9,525 nucleotides of DNA from an uncultured Catenibacterium sp. (GTDB lineage: Bacteria > Bacillota_I > Bacilli_A > Erysipelotrichales > Coprobacillaceae): the NCBI GenBank assembly GCA_900764725.1, contig CAAFPB010000477.1, positions 1 through 9,525 on the forward strand, in the 5' to 3' direction. Position numbers and translations under genes: made by a program. The notes under the pieces are model-generated. The model had not been told where the DNA came from. It was given only the letters and a program-made list of their open reading frames with translations, and did no database searches. Below, piece by piece: positions 1 through 5,722 of the stretch; the stretch's first letter is position 1, and every line of letters begins with the position of its first letter.

Positions 1-139
1 AATCTATAACAGGTGCTATTAAGCAATAATTTCCCTTTAATGATTCTACAATTGAAGTGCAGTCATGAAAGAAACAGAAGATATGGACCTTCGCATTCTC
101 ATCGCCATATACATGGCAATCTCTTCCATAATAGATCAT
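1..139 (-). CDS. Possible partial gene of unknown function, runs off left edge
   Basis: A minus-strand frame opens with an ATG overlapping the TGA stop of the upstream HAD phosphatase gene (ATGA overlap) and stays open for 46 codons to the window edge. The visible protein begins MIYYGRDCHVYGDENAKVHI and contains four cysteines. The overlap suggests translational coupling. I see no clear Shine-Dalgarno site, and 46 open codons in AT-rich DNA can arise by chance. No family is recognised. The other minus-strand frame that opens here, directly behind the phosphatase stop, closes within about 30 codons. Treat this as a possible second gene of the HAD transcription unit. Confidence 0.4.
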   Translation of the reverse strand, partial: MIYYGRDCHVYGDENAKVHIFCFFHDCTSIVESLKGNYCLIAPVID

Positions 140-957
140 ATTAATTCAAAATGCTTCATCGCATTATATAAACCATCTTCGTCCACTGTATCAGTGACAT
201 AATCGGCAACAGCCTTTGCGGCATCTGCTCCATTCCCCATCGCAATAGCAGTTCCAGCCATTTCCAACATTTCTATATCATTTGTAGAATCTCCAAAGGC
301 ATACGCATTTTCTATTGGTTCACCAATCGCTTCCATAAAGTCTTTAATAGCCGCCCCTTTAGATACGCCCTTGACCATCATTTCTCCTGCCTTAGCACCA
401 AATGTTGAAGTATAGCCTCCTGCTGGTATAAAAGTCAAACTTGGATCTAGTTCTTTCATAAATCTCTCAGCTGCCTCTACTGTATCAAACGTTGCATCAA
501 TCTTTAAGATTGGATTATCTTCTATTTCATCCATTGTCTTCATACTCTTTCTCTTGAATACTTCTTCAACAGGTTCATCAAATTCCTTTTTAAAACTTTC
601 TTCAAACATCGTATGTGTATAAGGATTCTGATAGCCATTCTTCCAGTCAATAATCTGATATCCCCCACCTAATTCTTCAATTAAATCAAGTGTTTTCTTT
701 GTTACATCATTTGAAATAGTCTTCTGTAATTCAGGCTGTCCATCACGAACGACTGCTGCACCATTCGCAATAATCGCATCATCGATTCCAATAGAAGAAA
801 TCTCTTTTGTCATATAATAGCTTCTTCCTGTACATAAGAAACAATGATGTCCATTTTCTTTTGCCTTCTTAATCGCCTCTATTGCACTTTGCGGCACAGT
901 ATGTGTTACATCACTAAGTAGCGTTCCATCTATATCAAAAAATAAATATTTCCTCAT
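136..957 (-). CDS. Cof-type HAD-IIB family hydrolase (sugar-phosphate/phosphoryl phosphatase)
   Basis: A cytosolic haloacid dehalogenase-superfamily phosphatase of the Cof/YidA type. Family members dephosphorylate sugar phosphates, flavin or pyridoxal phosphates; the substrate cannot be read from sequence. Protein of 273 aa, normal for the family. Motif I is FFDIDGT with nucleophile Asp8 and acid/base Asp10; motif II is Thr43 in CTGR; motif III is Lys200 in SKGAA; motif IV is GDSTND at 222-227 with the Mg-binding aspartates. The alpha/beta C2B cap lies between about 85 and 195. Start chosen at the ATG at 957 rather than the in-frame ATG 24 bases upstream, because AGGAG (963-969 region) is correctly spaced for it and the protein then begins directly at the first strand. 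Divergent from the EIIB-ROK gene, with 201 bases between them. All catalytic residues are present, so it should be active. Confidence 0.95.
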   Translation of the reverse strand: MRKYLFFDIDGTLLSDVTHTVPQSAIEAIKKAKENGHHCFLCTGRSYYMTKEISSIGIDDAIIANGAAVVRDGQPELQKTISNDVTKKTLDLIEELGGGYQIIDWKNGYQNPYTHTMFEESFKKEFDEPVEEVFKRKSMKTMDEIEDNPILKIDATFDTVEAAERFMKELDPSLTFIPAGGYTSTFGAKAGEMMVKGVSKGAAIKDFMEAIGEPIENAYAFGDSTNDIEMLEMAGTAIAMGNGADAAKAVADYVTDTVDEDGLYNAMKHFELI

Positions 958-980
958 ATGTTCTCTCCTATATAAATACA

Positions 981-1010
981 ATTATAGTTTAATTTCTTTT
1001 TAGTATTATA
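981..1010 (-). promoter_or_regulatory. Candidate -10 boxes for the HAD phosphatase gene
   Basis: Reading the minus strand, two perfect TATAAT hexamers occur at 1010-1005 and 986-981, upstream of the GGAG ribosome-binding site. Neither has a convincing -35 box at 16-18 bases, so which one is used is unclear. Orientation and distance to the start codon suit a promoter for the phosphatase gene. Confidence 0.4.
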
Positions 1011-1059
1011 GTACAACCACCAAAAAAGAAACATTATTTTCTTATTATGTTGATTTTTC

Positions 1060-1094
1060 AAAAAGAATCCTGACAAGAATCTATCATTCTTTTT
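1060..1094. repeat. Imperfectly spaced inverted repeat in the divergent region (possible operator)
   Basis: AAAAAGAAT at 1060-1068 is the exact reverse complement of ATTCTTTTT at 1086-1094, separated by 17 bases. AGAATC is also repeated directly at 1064-1069 and 1076-1081. The element lies between the HAD and EIIB-ROK genes, about 40-75 bases upstream of the latter's -10 box. It could be an operator or part of a weak hairpin. The sequence is AT-rich, so chance is possible. Confidence 0.3.
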
Positions 1095-1131
1095 CAATAT
1101 ATTTAAAAATTCTCTCATCGCAGTATTGTTT

Positions 1132-1153
1132 TGATATACTTTTGTTGAGGTGA
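1132..1153 (+). promoter_or_regulatory. Extended -10 promoter and ribosome-binding site of the EIIB-ROK gene
   Basis: TGATATACT at 1132-1140 is an extended -10 (TGn plus TATACT). The matching -35 position (CTCTCA, 1112-1117) is weak, as expected when an extended -10 compensates. Transcription would begin near 1147, just at the Shine-Dalgarno GAGGTGA (1147-1153), giving a very short leader before the ATG at 1159. Confidence 0.5.
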
Positions 1154-1158
1154 TTATT

Positions 1159-2535
1159 ATGGATGCATTTTTAAGAGATATACATACATTATTATTTAAG
1201 GAATGGATCTTGATTCAATCTGTAGAAGGCTGTGAAATTAAAGAAGAAGATAAAAAGATCATTATTTCAACCCCTTACTGTCATGCTGAAGTCTTATTCA
1301 ATGATCATAATTTAATTGAATTATCAGTGACTAATTTAGTGACTGATAAGATAGACTTCTATCTTCATTTTCAAATGCATACAATGAGTCATGCCATTTC
1401 TTTATATACAGAAATGCTTCAATGTGTTAAACAGTTAATCAATGAACCTCCTGTTCGTGTTCTTTTGACATGCACAAGTGGTTTAACTACTGGCATGTTT
1501 GCCGCACAACTTAATGAAGCGACTATGCTTTTATCTAAGAATTATGAATTTGATGCGATAGCTTATCATGAACTTTATGATATCGCAAAGAATTATGATG
1601 TCATTCTTGTAGCCCCACAGGTCAGTTCTAAAAAGACAAAGCTAGAAACATGTTTTAAAAAGAAAACTGTACTTACTATTCCTTCTACAATATTCGCAAA
1701 ATATAATGCAGGCGCACTATTAGAATTTTTAGATGAAAACTTGTCTTTGCATCGTCATCCGACAACGGCACGTTTACCTGTTATTAGCCGTCCTGTGCCT
1801 CATCAGACAAAGATCTTAACTATTGCGACAGTGCGTCCAAGTCGTCGTACAAGAATGATTTATCGTGTTTTTGATCCTAATAATAAAATACTATTGGATA
1901 ATGAAGTCGTTAAGTTTGATTTCCAAGTCAATGACCTCTTTGATATTCTTGATACCGTATTACTCTTTCATCCAGATATTCCTATTATCGGTATTAGTCT
2001 TCCAGGAGTGATCCATGATGGTTATATGGATTTCCATGATCAAAGAATCAATGTCTTAGCACCACTTAATAAACGTTATCCAAATAAACGTTTCTATTTA
2101 TTTAATGATGTCAATGCCCTTGTGTCTGGTTATTATATTTCACAAAATAAATACCAGACAATCTCATTCCTTTATCAAGTATCTACTGGTGGTGCCTGTG
2201 GTATAGGATCTGTCTTTAGAGGACAATTAATAGAAGGTGCTCATAAAATTGCAGGAGAAGCAAGATTCCTTCCATTTAATACAGATGAGTTTAAAAAGAC
2301 ACCTGAAGACCAATTAGAATGCCTGACTTATCAAGCAGCTGCAGTCATCTCTATTTATGATCCAGAGATGTTGATTGTCTCATCTAAATATACAAATAAA
2401 CATGAATTAAGAGAATCATTAAAGAAATACTTTCCTGAAGAATATCTTCCTGATATCCACTTTATTGAACACTTCAAGGAATATGGATTATTAGGTGCTT
2501 TGATTCTATCTATTCAAGAAGAAAATAAAGGCTGA
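1159..2535 (+). CDS. PTS EIIB-like / ROK-like fusion protein, role unknown
   Basis: A 458-aa soluble protein with three parts. Residues 1-95 form an unrecognised alpha/beta region with no evident helix-turn-helix. Residues about 99-192 resemble a lactose/cellobiose-type PTS EIIB domain: VLLTCTSGLTTG with Cys105 where EIIB carries its phosphocysteine, YDVILVAPQV (146-155), and a final segment ending AGALLEFL. Residues about 217-455 resemble the ROK sugar-kinase/repressor fold: LPGVIHDG (281-288), FNDVNA with Asp317 at the catalytic-base position, STGGACGIGSVFRGQLIEGA (342-361) and AGEAR (365-369). The usual ROK phosphate-1 motif (DxGGT) is replaced by IATVRPSRR, and the CxCGxxGCxE zinc motif is absent. 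Kinase activity is therefore doubtful; a sugar- or phosphorylation-responsive sensor is an inference. The ATG at 1159 is preferred over the GTG at 1150, which lies inside the Shine-Dalgarno GAGGTGA (1147-1153). Its stop lies in a terminator stem. Confidence 0.8.
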   Translation: MDAFLRDIHTLLFKEWILIQSVEGCEIKEEDKKIIISTPYCHAEVLFNDHNLIELSVTNLVTDKIDFYLHFQMHTMSHAISLYTEMLQCVKQLINEPPVRVLLTCTSGLTTGMFAAQLNEATMLLSKNYEFDAIAYHELYDIAKNYDVILVAPQVSSKKTKLETCFKKKTVLTIPSTIFAKYNAGALLEFLDENLSLHRHPTTARLPVISRPVPHQTKILTIATVRPSRRTRMIYRVFDPNNKILLDNEVVKFDFQVNDLFDILDTVLLFHPDIPIIGISLPGVIHDGYMDFHDQRINVLAPLNKRYPNKRFYLFNDVNALVSGYYISQNKYQTISFLYQVSTGGACGIGSVFRGQLIEGAHKIAGEARFLPFNTDEFKKTPEDQLECLTYQAAAVISIYDPEMLIVSSKYTNKHELRESLKKYFPEEYLPDIHFIEHFKEYGLLGALILSIQEENKG

Positions 2536-2558
2536 GTTTATTGAAAAACTCAGCTTTT
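2531..2558 (+). terminator. Intrinsic terminator of the EIIB-ROK gene
   Basis: GCTGAGTTT (2531-2539) pairs perfectly with AAACTCAGC (2546-2554) around a 6-base loop, followed by TTTT (2555-2558). The gene's TGA stop (2533-2535) lies inside the left arm. The T-run is short, so termination may be leaky. Confidence 0.75.
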
Positions 2559-2568
2559 ATGTTATAAT
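2541..2568 (+). promoter_or_regulatory. Sigma-A-type promoter of the YbaK-family gene, overlapping the preceding terminator
   Basis: TTGAAA (2541-2546) and TATAAT (2563-2568) are 16 bases apart, with TGT giving an extended -10. Transcription would start near 2575, upstream of AGGAGGAG (2600-2607). The -35 box lies in the loop and right arm of the upstream terminator, so the two signals share DNA. Confidence 0.7.
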
Positions 2569-2612
2569 CCTTATAAACATATCTAATTAGTATGTTGATA
2601 GGAGGAGTTATT

Positions 2613-3080
2613 ATGTCTTTAAGTTCAGTAAAGAATTATTTTAAACAGTATAATATGGATACACATATTGTAGAGTTTCCTGTATCTAGTGCAACTGTAG
2701 AACTTGCAGCACAAGCTATTGGCTGCAAGGAACAGGAAATTGCGAAAACAATGTCTTTTCATGTTGGGGATGAAGTCATTGTGATTGTGATGGCCGGAGA
2801 TGCAAGAATTGACAATAAGAAATATAAATCATTCTTTCATAAGAAAGCGAAGATGCTTCATGGGGATGAAGTAGAATCTTTAACTGGTCATCCAGTAGGT
2901 GGTGTTTGTCCTTTTGGTTTAAAGGAAGGCATTAAAGTCTATCTTGATCAGTCTCTAGAGCGTTTTGATCATGTTTATCCAGCATGTGGCAGTCCTAATA
3001 GTGCTATTAAGTTGACTATTCCAGAACTAGAAAAATATGCACATCAGGAATCATGGATTGATGTCACTGATATCATCTAA
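2613..3080 (+). CDS. YbaK/EbsC family aminoacyl-tRNA deacylase
   Basis: A free-standing trans-editing domain of the YbaK/prolyl-tRNA-synthetase insertion family, which hydrolyses mischarged aminoacyl-tRNAs (for example Cys-tRNA-Pro or Ala-tRNA-Pro) in the cytosol. The exact tRNA substrate is not deducible. The 155-aa length is typical. The conserved lysine is Lys45 in IAKTMSF; the substrate-pocket motif GHPVGGVCPFGL spans 92-103; ACGSPNSA (124-131) is the usual C-terminal motif. The ATG at 2613 is preferred over the in-frame ATG at 2592, because AGGAGGAG at 2600-2607 is ideally placed for it and the longer version would translate through that site. It has its own promoter. Its 3' end overlaps the convergent SRAP gene by 30 bases, and its terminator lies inside that gene. 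Confidence 0.93.
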   Translation: MSLSSVKNYFKQYNMDTHIVEFPVSSATVELAAQAIGCKEQEIAKTMSFHVGDEVIVIVMAGDARIDNKKYKSFFHKKAKMLHGDEVESLTGHPVGGVCPFGLKEGIKVYLDQSLERFDHVYPACGSPNSAIKLTIPELEKYAHQESWIDVTDII

Positions 3081-3602
3081 TGTCATTTGTTTATGTGAAC
3101 CAAGGACTTGTAAAGAGTCTTTGGTTTTTTTGTATACTTTTCCTTCATTAAGCCATAAATCTATATCTTCAAAAGCAACGATAACAGGCATTCTTGAATG
3201 AATCCCTGACATGATCTCTTCTGCTTCTTTTGTAAGTATTGTAAAGTAATCATCATGATAGATACCTGCAAGATATAGAATATGATGATTAGTAAAGCGA
3301 TATTGAGCATGTGCAGCGTCCCATTCATAAAATCCACTAACAGGAATAATACATCTTCTTTTTACAGCATCCTCTTTAAACATCTTCTTTTCTAATACTG
3401 TTTCAATGCGCGCATTATAGACACGCTTCTTATCTAATGGATAACCCCATGTCTTATAGTCTCCATAATGACCCTTCAATATAATCAAACCTTCTTCTCC
3501 AGGATGAATATCACCATTAGGAAATATATGTCCATCAGGAATAATCACCCAGCGTGTTAAATCATATTTTAATTGTTCATCTAAATAGTAACGTCCACAC
3601 AT
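3051..3602 (-). CDS. SRAP domain protein (YedK/HMCES type), abasic-site DNA-protein crosslinker
   Basis: Family members sense abasic sites in single-stranded DNA and form a thiazolidine crosslink through the N-terminal Cys2 after methionine removal, shielding the lesion. All key residues are visible: MCGRYY with Cys2, Asn63 in YNARIET, Glu93 in PVSGFYEW and His135 in GIHSRMPV. At 183 aa it is shorter than E. coli YedK (about 220), but the catalytic core is complete. The ATG at 3602 has GGAGG at 3609-3613. That site directly abuts the T-run of the terminator of the upstream HD gene, so expression depends on read-through or an internal promoter. A candidate -10 (TACAAT, minus strand 3654-3649) lies in the end of the HD gene. 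The last codons overlap the convergent YbaK-family gene by 30 bases, and the sequence encoding KKTKDSLQVLGSH doubles as that gene's terminator. Confidence 0.93.
   Translation of the reverse strand: MCGRYYLDEQLKYDLTRWVIIPDGHIFPNGDIHPGEEGLIILKGHYGDYKTWGYPLDKKRVYNARIETVLEKKMFKEDAVKRRCIIPVSGFYEWDAAHAQYRFTNHHILYLAGIYHDDYFTILTKEAEEIMSGIHSRMPVIVAFEDIDLWLNEGKVYKKTKDSLQVLGSHKQMTLDDISDINP
3098..3131 (+). terminator. Intrinsic terminator of the YbaK-family gene, inside the antisense SRAP coding region
   Basis: AACCAAGGACT (3098-3108) pairs with AGTCTTTGGTT (3116-3126), an 11-bp stem with one G-T wobble and a 7-base loop. It is followed by a run of seven Ts (3125-3131). The T-run is only on the plus-strand transcript, so it acts for the YbaK-family gene although the DNA encodes the SRAP C-terminus on the other strand. 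Confidence 0.85.
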
Positions 3603-3613
3603 AATAATCCTCC

Positions 3614-3642
3614 AAAAAAGTCATAGAAAGACCTATGACTTT
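3614..3642 (-). terminator. Intrinsic terminator of the HD-domain gene, abutting the SRAP ribosome-binding site
   Basis: On the minus strand AAAGTCATAG (3642-3633) pairs with CTATGACTTT (3626-3617) around a 6-base loop. Six Ts follow (3619-3614), and then immediately the SRAP Shine-Dalgarno GGAGG (3613-3609). The HD gene's TAG stop lies in the stem. Confidence 0.8.
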
Positions 3643-4121
3643 AAAAACATTGTATCTAATAAATGTTTACCTGTTTCTGTTTCAAAGAAACTCTCTCTAG
3701 CATGTTTAATAGATTCTATAGAAGCATTGCCTTCAAACGCATTGACTAAAAAATCCGCTTCTAATAAGATACGATAATCTATTCCATCCACATCTGTATA
3801 AGTATGATGATGGGCAATTAAGAAACATATTCTCTCTATATCTTCTTCTTTAAATCCTAGAGAAGTACATATTTCTCTTGCAGGTGCAGGTCCTTCTTGT
3901 TCCTGCAGTTTCCCATTTTGAAAGCCATATTTCTCTTCTGATACACGTATTCCAATATCATGAAGAATACTTGCTGCTTCTAACACAAAGAGTGTATGTA
4001 CATCTAGTCCTTCTTCTTCCCCTATGAGTTTAGAAAAAGAATGTACCTTTATGAAATGCTGGATACGCTTAGGATCTCCACTATCAAATTCAATCATCTT
4101 CATCATTAATTCATTCAACAT
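3633..4121 (-). CDS. HD-domain metal-dependent phosphohydrolase
   Basis: A small single-domain HD protein of 162 aa, probably a cytosolic metal-dependent phosphohydrolase. Its substrate (nucleotide, second messenger or other phosphate ester) is not evident. The HD fingerprint is complete: His27 in KVHSFS, His54-Asp55 in ILHDIG, the histidine cluster at 104-106 (AHHHTYTD) and Asp123 in LEADFL. The ATG at 4121 is chosen over an in-frame GTG nine bases upstream, because GGGTGA (4132-4127) then serves as ribosome-binding site with a 5-base spacer. It lies between yitT upstream and the SRAP gene downstream, with terminators on both sides. It may be transcribed alone: TAAAAT at 4144-4139 on the minus strand is a possible -10, with a poor -35. 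Confidence 0.88.
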   Translation of the reverse strand: MLNELMMKMIEFDSGDPKRIQHFIKVHSFSKLIGEEEGLDVHTLFVLEAASILHDIGIRVSEEKYGFQNGKLQEQEGPAPAREICTSLGFKEEDIERICFLIAHHHTYTDVDGIDYRILLEADFLVNAFEGNASIESIKHARESFFETETGKHLLDTMFLKS

Positions 4122-4150
4122 ATTTATCACCCATCTCTATTTTAGCACAA

Positions 4151-4173
4151 AAAGAAAAAGACCCGAAGGTCTT
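4151..4173 (-). terminator. Intrinsic terminator of yitT with UUCG tetraloop
   Basis: On the minus strand AAGACC (4173-4168), loop TTCG and GGTCTT (4163-4158) form a short stem closed by a C-G pair around a UUCG tetraloop, an exceptionally stable loop type. It is followed by a T-rich tract (TTTCTTTTT). The gene's TAA stop overlaps the start of the stem. Confidence 0.85.
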
Positions 4174-5014
4174 AACGTGATAATGTATATCCTTTTCCAA
4201 TGACTGAATGAACATCACTCACAAATACAAAGGAAGTAGGATCTTCTTCTACAGATATCTTCTTAATAGTCGCAATCTTTTTATATTGTGTCACTACAAG
4301 AATAACCTGCATATCTTCTCTTAAATAACCTGATTCAGCTTTTAATAAAGTAAGACCAACATCAATTTCTTTATAAATACGTTCTCTGATCTTTTCATAT
4401 TCATGACTCATAATCATGATTTCACACTGTGATTGACCATAAGCCAATACTTTATTGACTGTCATCGTACAGATCATAATCGCAAGAATACCATATACAT
4501 TCTTCATAAATGGATTAGAAGCAACCTGAATCAGAATTACTGTAATATCACATACATTCATAACGATAGAAACAGGCACCTTGAAATATTTATGTAAGAT
4601 GACACCAATAATATCAAATCCACCTGAAGAACCATCACCAAGAAGTACAAGTCCTACCCCTGCACCAATCAATATACCTGCTAGAATAGCACTCATTAAT
4701 GGATCAGAATTCATTTCAGCTAAGAAATTATATTTTTGACATAAATCTAACCCAATTGGGAAGATAATGCTGACAATCAATGTCTTAAAAATGAATTCTT
4801 TACCAATACATATATAACCTAATACAAATAATACCGCATTACAAAAGAATACAAGAATTGAGACTGGTAGTGGAATTATCTTACTTAAAATAACACATAA
4901 ACCTGTTACGCCTCCTGCAGCGAAAGATTGTGGTAATATGATCATACCAAGTGCTATATCAGTTAATGCCACACCAACCAAGATTTTTACCATTGATAAT
5001 ACTTTTTCCTTCAT
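4172..5014 (-). CDS. yitT: YitT family membrane protein (DUF161 + DUF2179)
   Basis: An integral inner-membrane protein of 280 aa. Hydrophobic segments lie near residues 8-28, 50-70, 76-92, 107-127, 149-166 and 173-191. A cytosolic DUF2179 domain follows from about 198 to 275 (AYGQSQCEIMIMSHEYEKIR through SFVFVSDVHSVIGKGY). The glycine-rich GDGSSGGFDIIG motif (127-138) and the early AAGGVTGL (32-39) are typical of YitT. Family function is poorly established: transport roles have been proposed, and some members are annotated as 5-formyltetrahydrofolate cyclo-ligase-associated or permease-like without firm biochemistry. The start is the ATG at 5014, with GAGGGTG (5027-5021) six bases upstream; a TTG further upstream lies in that ribosome-binding site. 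It is divergent from the Crp/Fnr regulator across a 70-bp region with a palindrome. Confidence 0.92.
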   Translation of the reverse strand: MKEKVLSMVKILVGVALTDIALGMIILPQSFAAGGVTGLCVILSKIIPLPVSILVFFCNAVLFVLGYICIGKEFIFKTLIVSIIFPIGLDLCQKYNFLAEMNSDPLMSAILAGILIGAGVGLVLLGDGSSGGFDIIGVILHKYFKVPVSIVMNVCDITVILIQVASNPFMKNVYGILAIMICTMTVNKVLAYGQSQCEIMIMSHEYEKIRERIYKEIDVGLTLLKAESGYLREDMQVILVVTQYKKIATIKKISVEEDPTSFVFVSDVHSVIGKGYTLSR

Positions 5015-5030
5015 TTTCGTCACCCTCAAC

Positions 5031-5040
5031 TATTATAATA
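5031..5040. promoter_or_regulatory. Shared, self-complementary -10 region between yitT and the Crp/Fnr gene
   Basis: TATTATAATA (5031-5040) is its own reverse complement and so offers TATAAT on both strands (plus 5034-5039, minus 5037-5032). Neither direction has a good -35 hexamer. This fits promoters that rely on an activator or that overlap and compete. Confidence 0.55.
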
Positions 5041-5058
5041 GAAAAGAGAAACAATACA

Positions 5059-5072
5059 GTAGCCTAGGCTAC
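5059..5072. promoter_or_regulatory. Perfect 14-bp palindrome, candidate Crp/Fnr-type operator
   Basis: GTAGCCTAGGCTAC is a perfect palindrome and noticeably GC-rich for this region. Read as GTAGC-N4-GCTAC, it has the 5-4-5 geometry of FNR-family sites (TTGAT-N4-ATCAA), with different half-sites. It lies between the shared -10 and the ribosome-binding site of the regulator gene. Its centre (5065.5) is about 41 bases upstream of the predicted yitT start and about 20 downstream of the predicted regulator start. Confidence 0.6.
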
Positions 5073-5084
5073 AATGGAGGACAT

Positions 5085-5717
5085 ATGAATATCATTATTC
5101 CAGAGAACTATTTTTATTTATTTGAATCAGTCGGAGAACGTTGTGTATTGCCTTCAAAGACAGTCATATTTTATGAGAGTGATGATGCGAATGATATCTA
5201 TCTTTTAATCAAGGGACGTGTACGTGCTTATTTAAGCAGTTCACAAGGAAAACAGATCACCTTAGAGGTATTAAAGAAAGGACGTATTTTTGGTGATGGC
5301 TCCTTTTTAAATCATTCAGTTCGTAAAGCCAATATGGCAACTATTACCGATGCAGAATTCATTCGTTGTCATATTACTGATTTGATGCCTATATTACAGA
5401 AAAACAATGATCTCATGATTCTTATGCTTCAGCATCTGACTTCTACATGTAACTATTTAACACATACAATTGAAAGACTAGTGAATTATAATAGTACGCA
5501 GAAGGTAGCTGACTTCCTTCTTATTGAAACAGATGATGGAAGAAAATCCATCCCTTATACACATGAAGATATTGCAGGATGTTTGGATATGAATAGAGTC
5601 ACTGTATCACGTATTATGAAGAAATTGAAAGAAGAAAACGCTGTAGAGTATGAGTATGGGATTGTTTCTGTCACTGATGCAAAGATTTTAAAACATATTC
5701 TAGAACATAGCGAATAG
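5085..5717 (+). CDS. Crp/Fnr family transcriptional regulator
   Basis: A 210-aa regulator with an N-terminal cNMP-binding-like beta-barrel (about 10-120), a dimerisation helix (about 122-145) and a C-terminal winged helix (about 155-205). The recognition helix lies in CLDMNRVTVSRIMKKLKEE (166-184). The effector pocket is divergent: FGDGSFL (69-75) replaces the FGELxxL glutamate of CRP, and SVRKANMA replaces the usual RSA/T segment, so cAMP binding is unlikely. The four cysteines (20, 95, 122, 166) are scattered and do not form the N-terminal FNR iron-sulphur cluster. The FNR-type E-x-x-S-R contact is V-x-x-S-R-like here. The ATG at 5085 is used because GGAGG (5076-5080) precedes it; an upstream extension would run back through yitT. 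The asparaginase gene follows 56 bases downstream with its own promoter. The palindrome upstream suggests autoregulation. Confidence 0.92.
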   Translation: MNIIIPENYFYLFESVGERCVLPSKTVIFYESDDANDIYLLIKGRVRAYLSSSQGKQITLEVLKKGRIFGDGSFLNHSVRKANMATITDAEFIRCHITDLMPILQKNNDLMILMLQHLTSTCNYLTHTIERLVNYNSTQKVADFLLIETDDGRKSIPYTHEDIAGCLDMNRVTVSRIMKKLKEENAVEYEYGIVSVTDAKILKHILEHSE

Positions 5718-5722
5718 GATTA

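Noticed and set aside
65..202. Plus-strand frame starting MKETEDMDLRIL near the left edge
   Set aside because: It overlaps the 3' end of the phosphatase gene antisense, has no ribosome-binding site and ends after 45 codons.
1019..1100. Possible small RNA or riboswitch in the divergent region upstream of the EIIB-ROK gene
   Set aside because: The predicted promoter lies downstream of it, there is no T-run terminator, and the pairing is only A/T-rich.
4938..5084. N-terminal extension of the Crp/Fnr regulator back into yitT
   Set aside because: GGAGG at 5076-5080 serves the ATG at 5085, where the conserved domain begins. The extension is antisense to yitT and crosses the promoter and palindrome.
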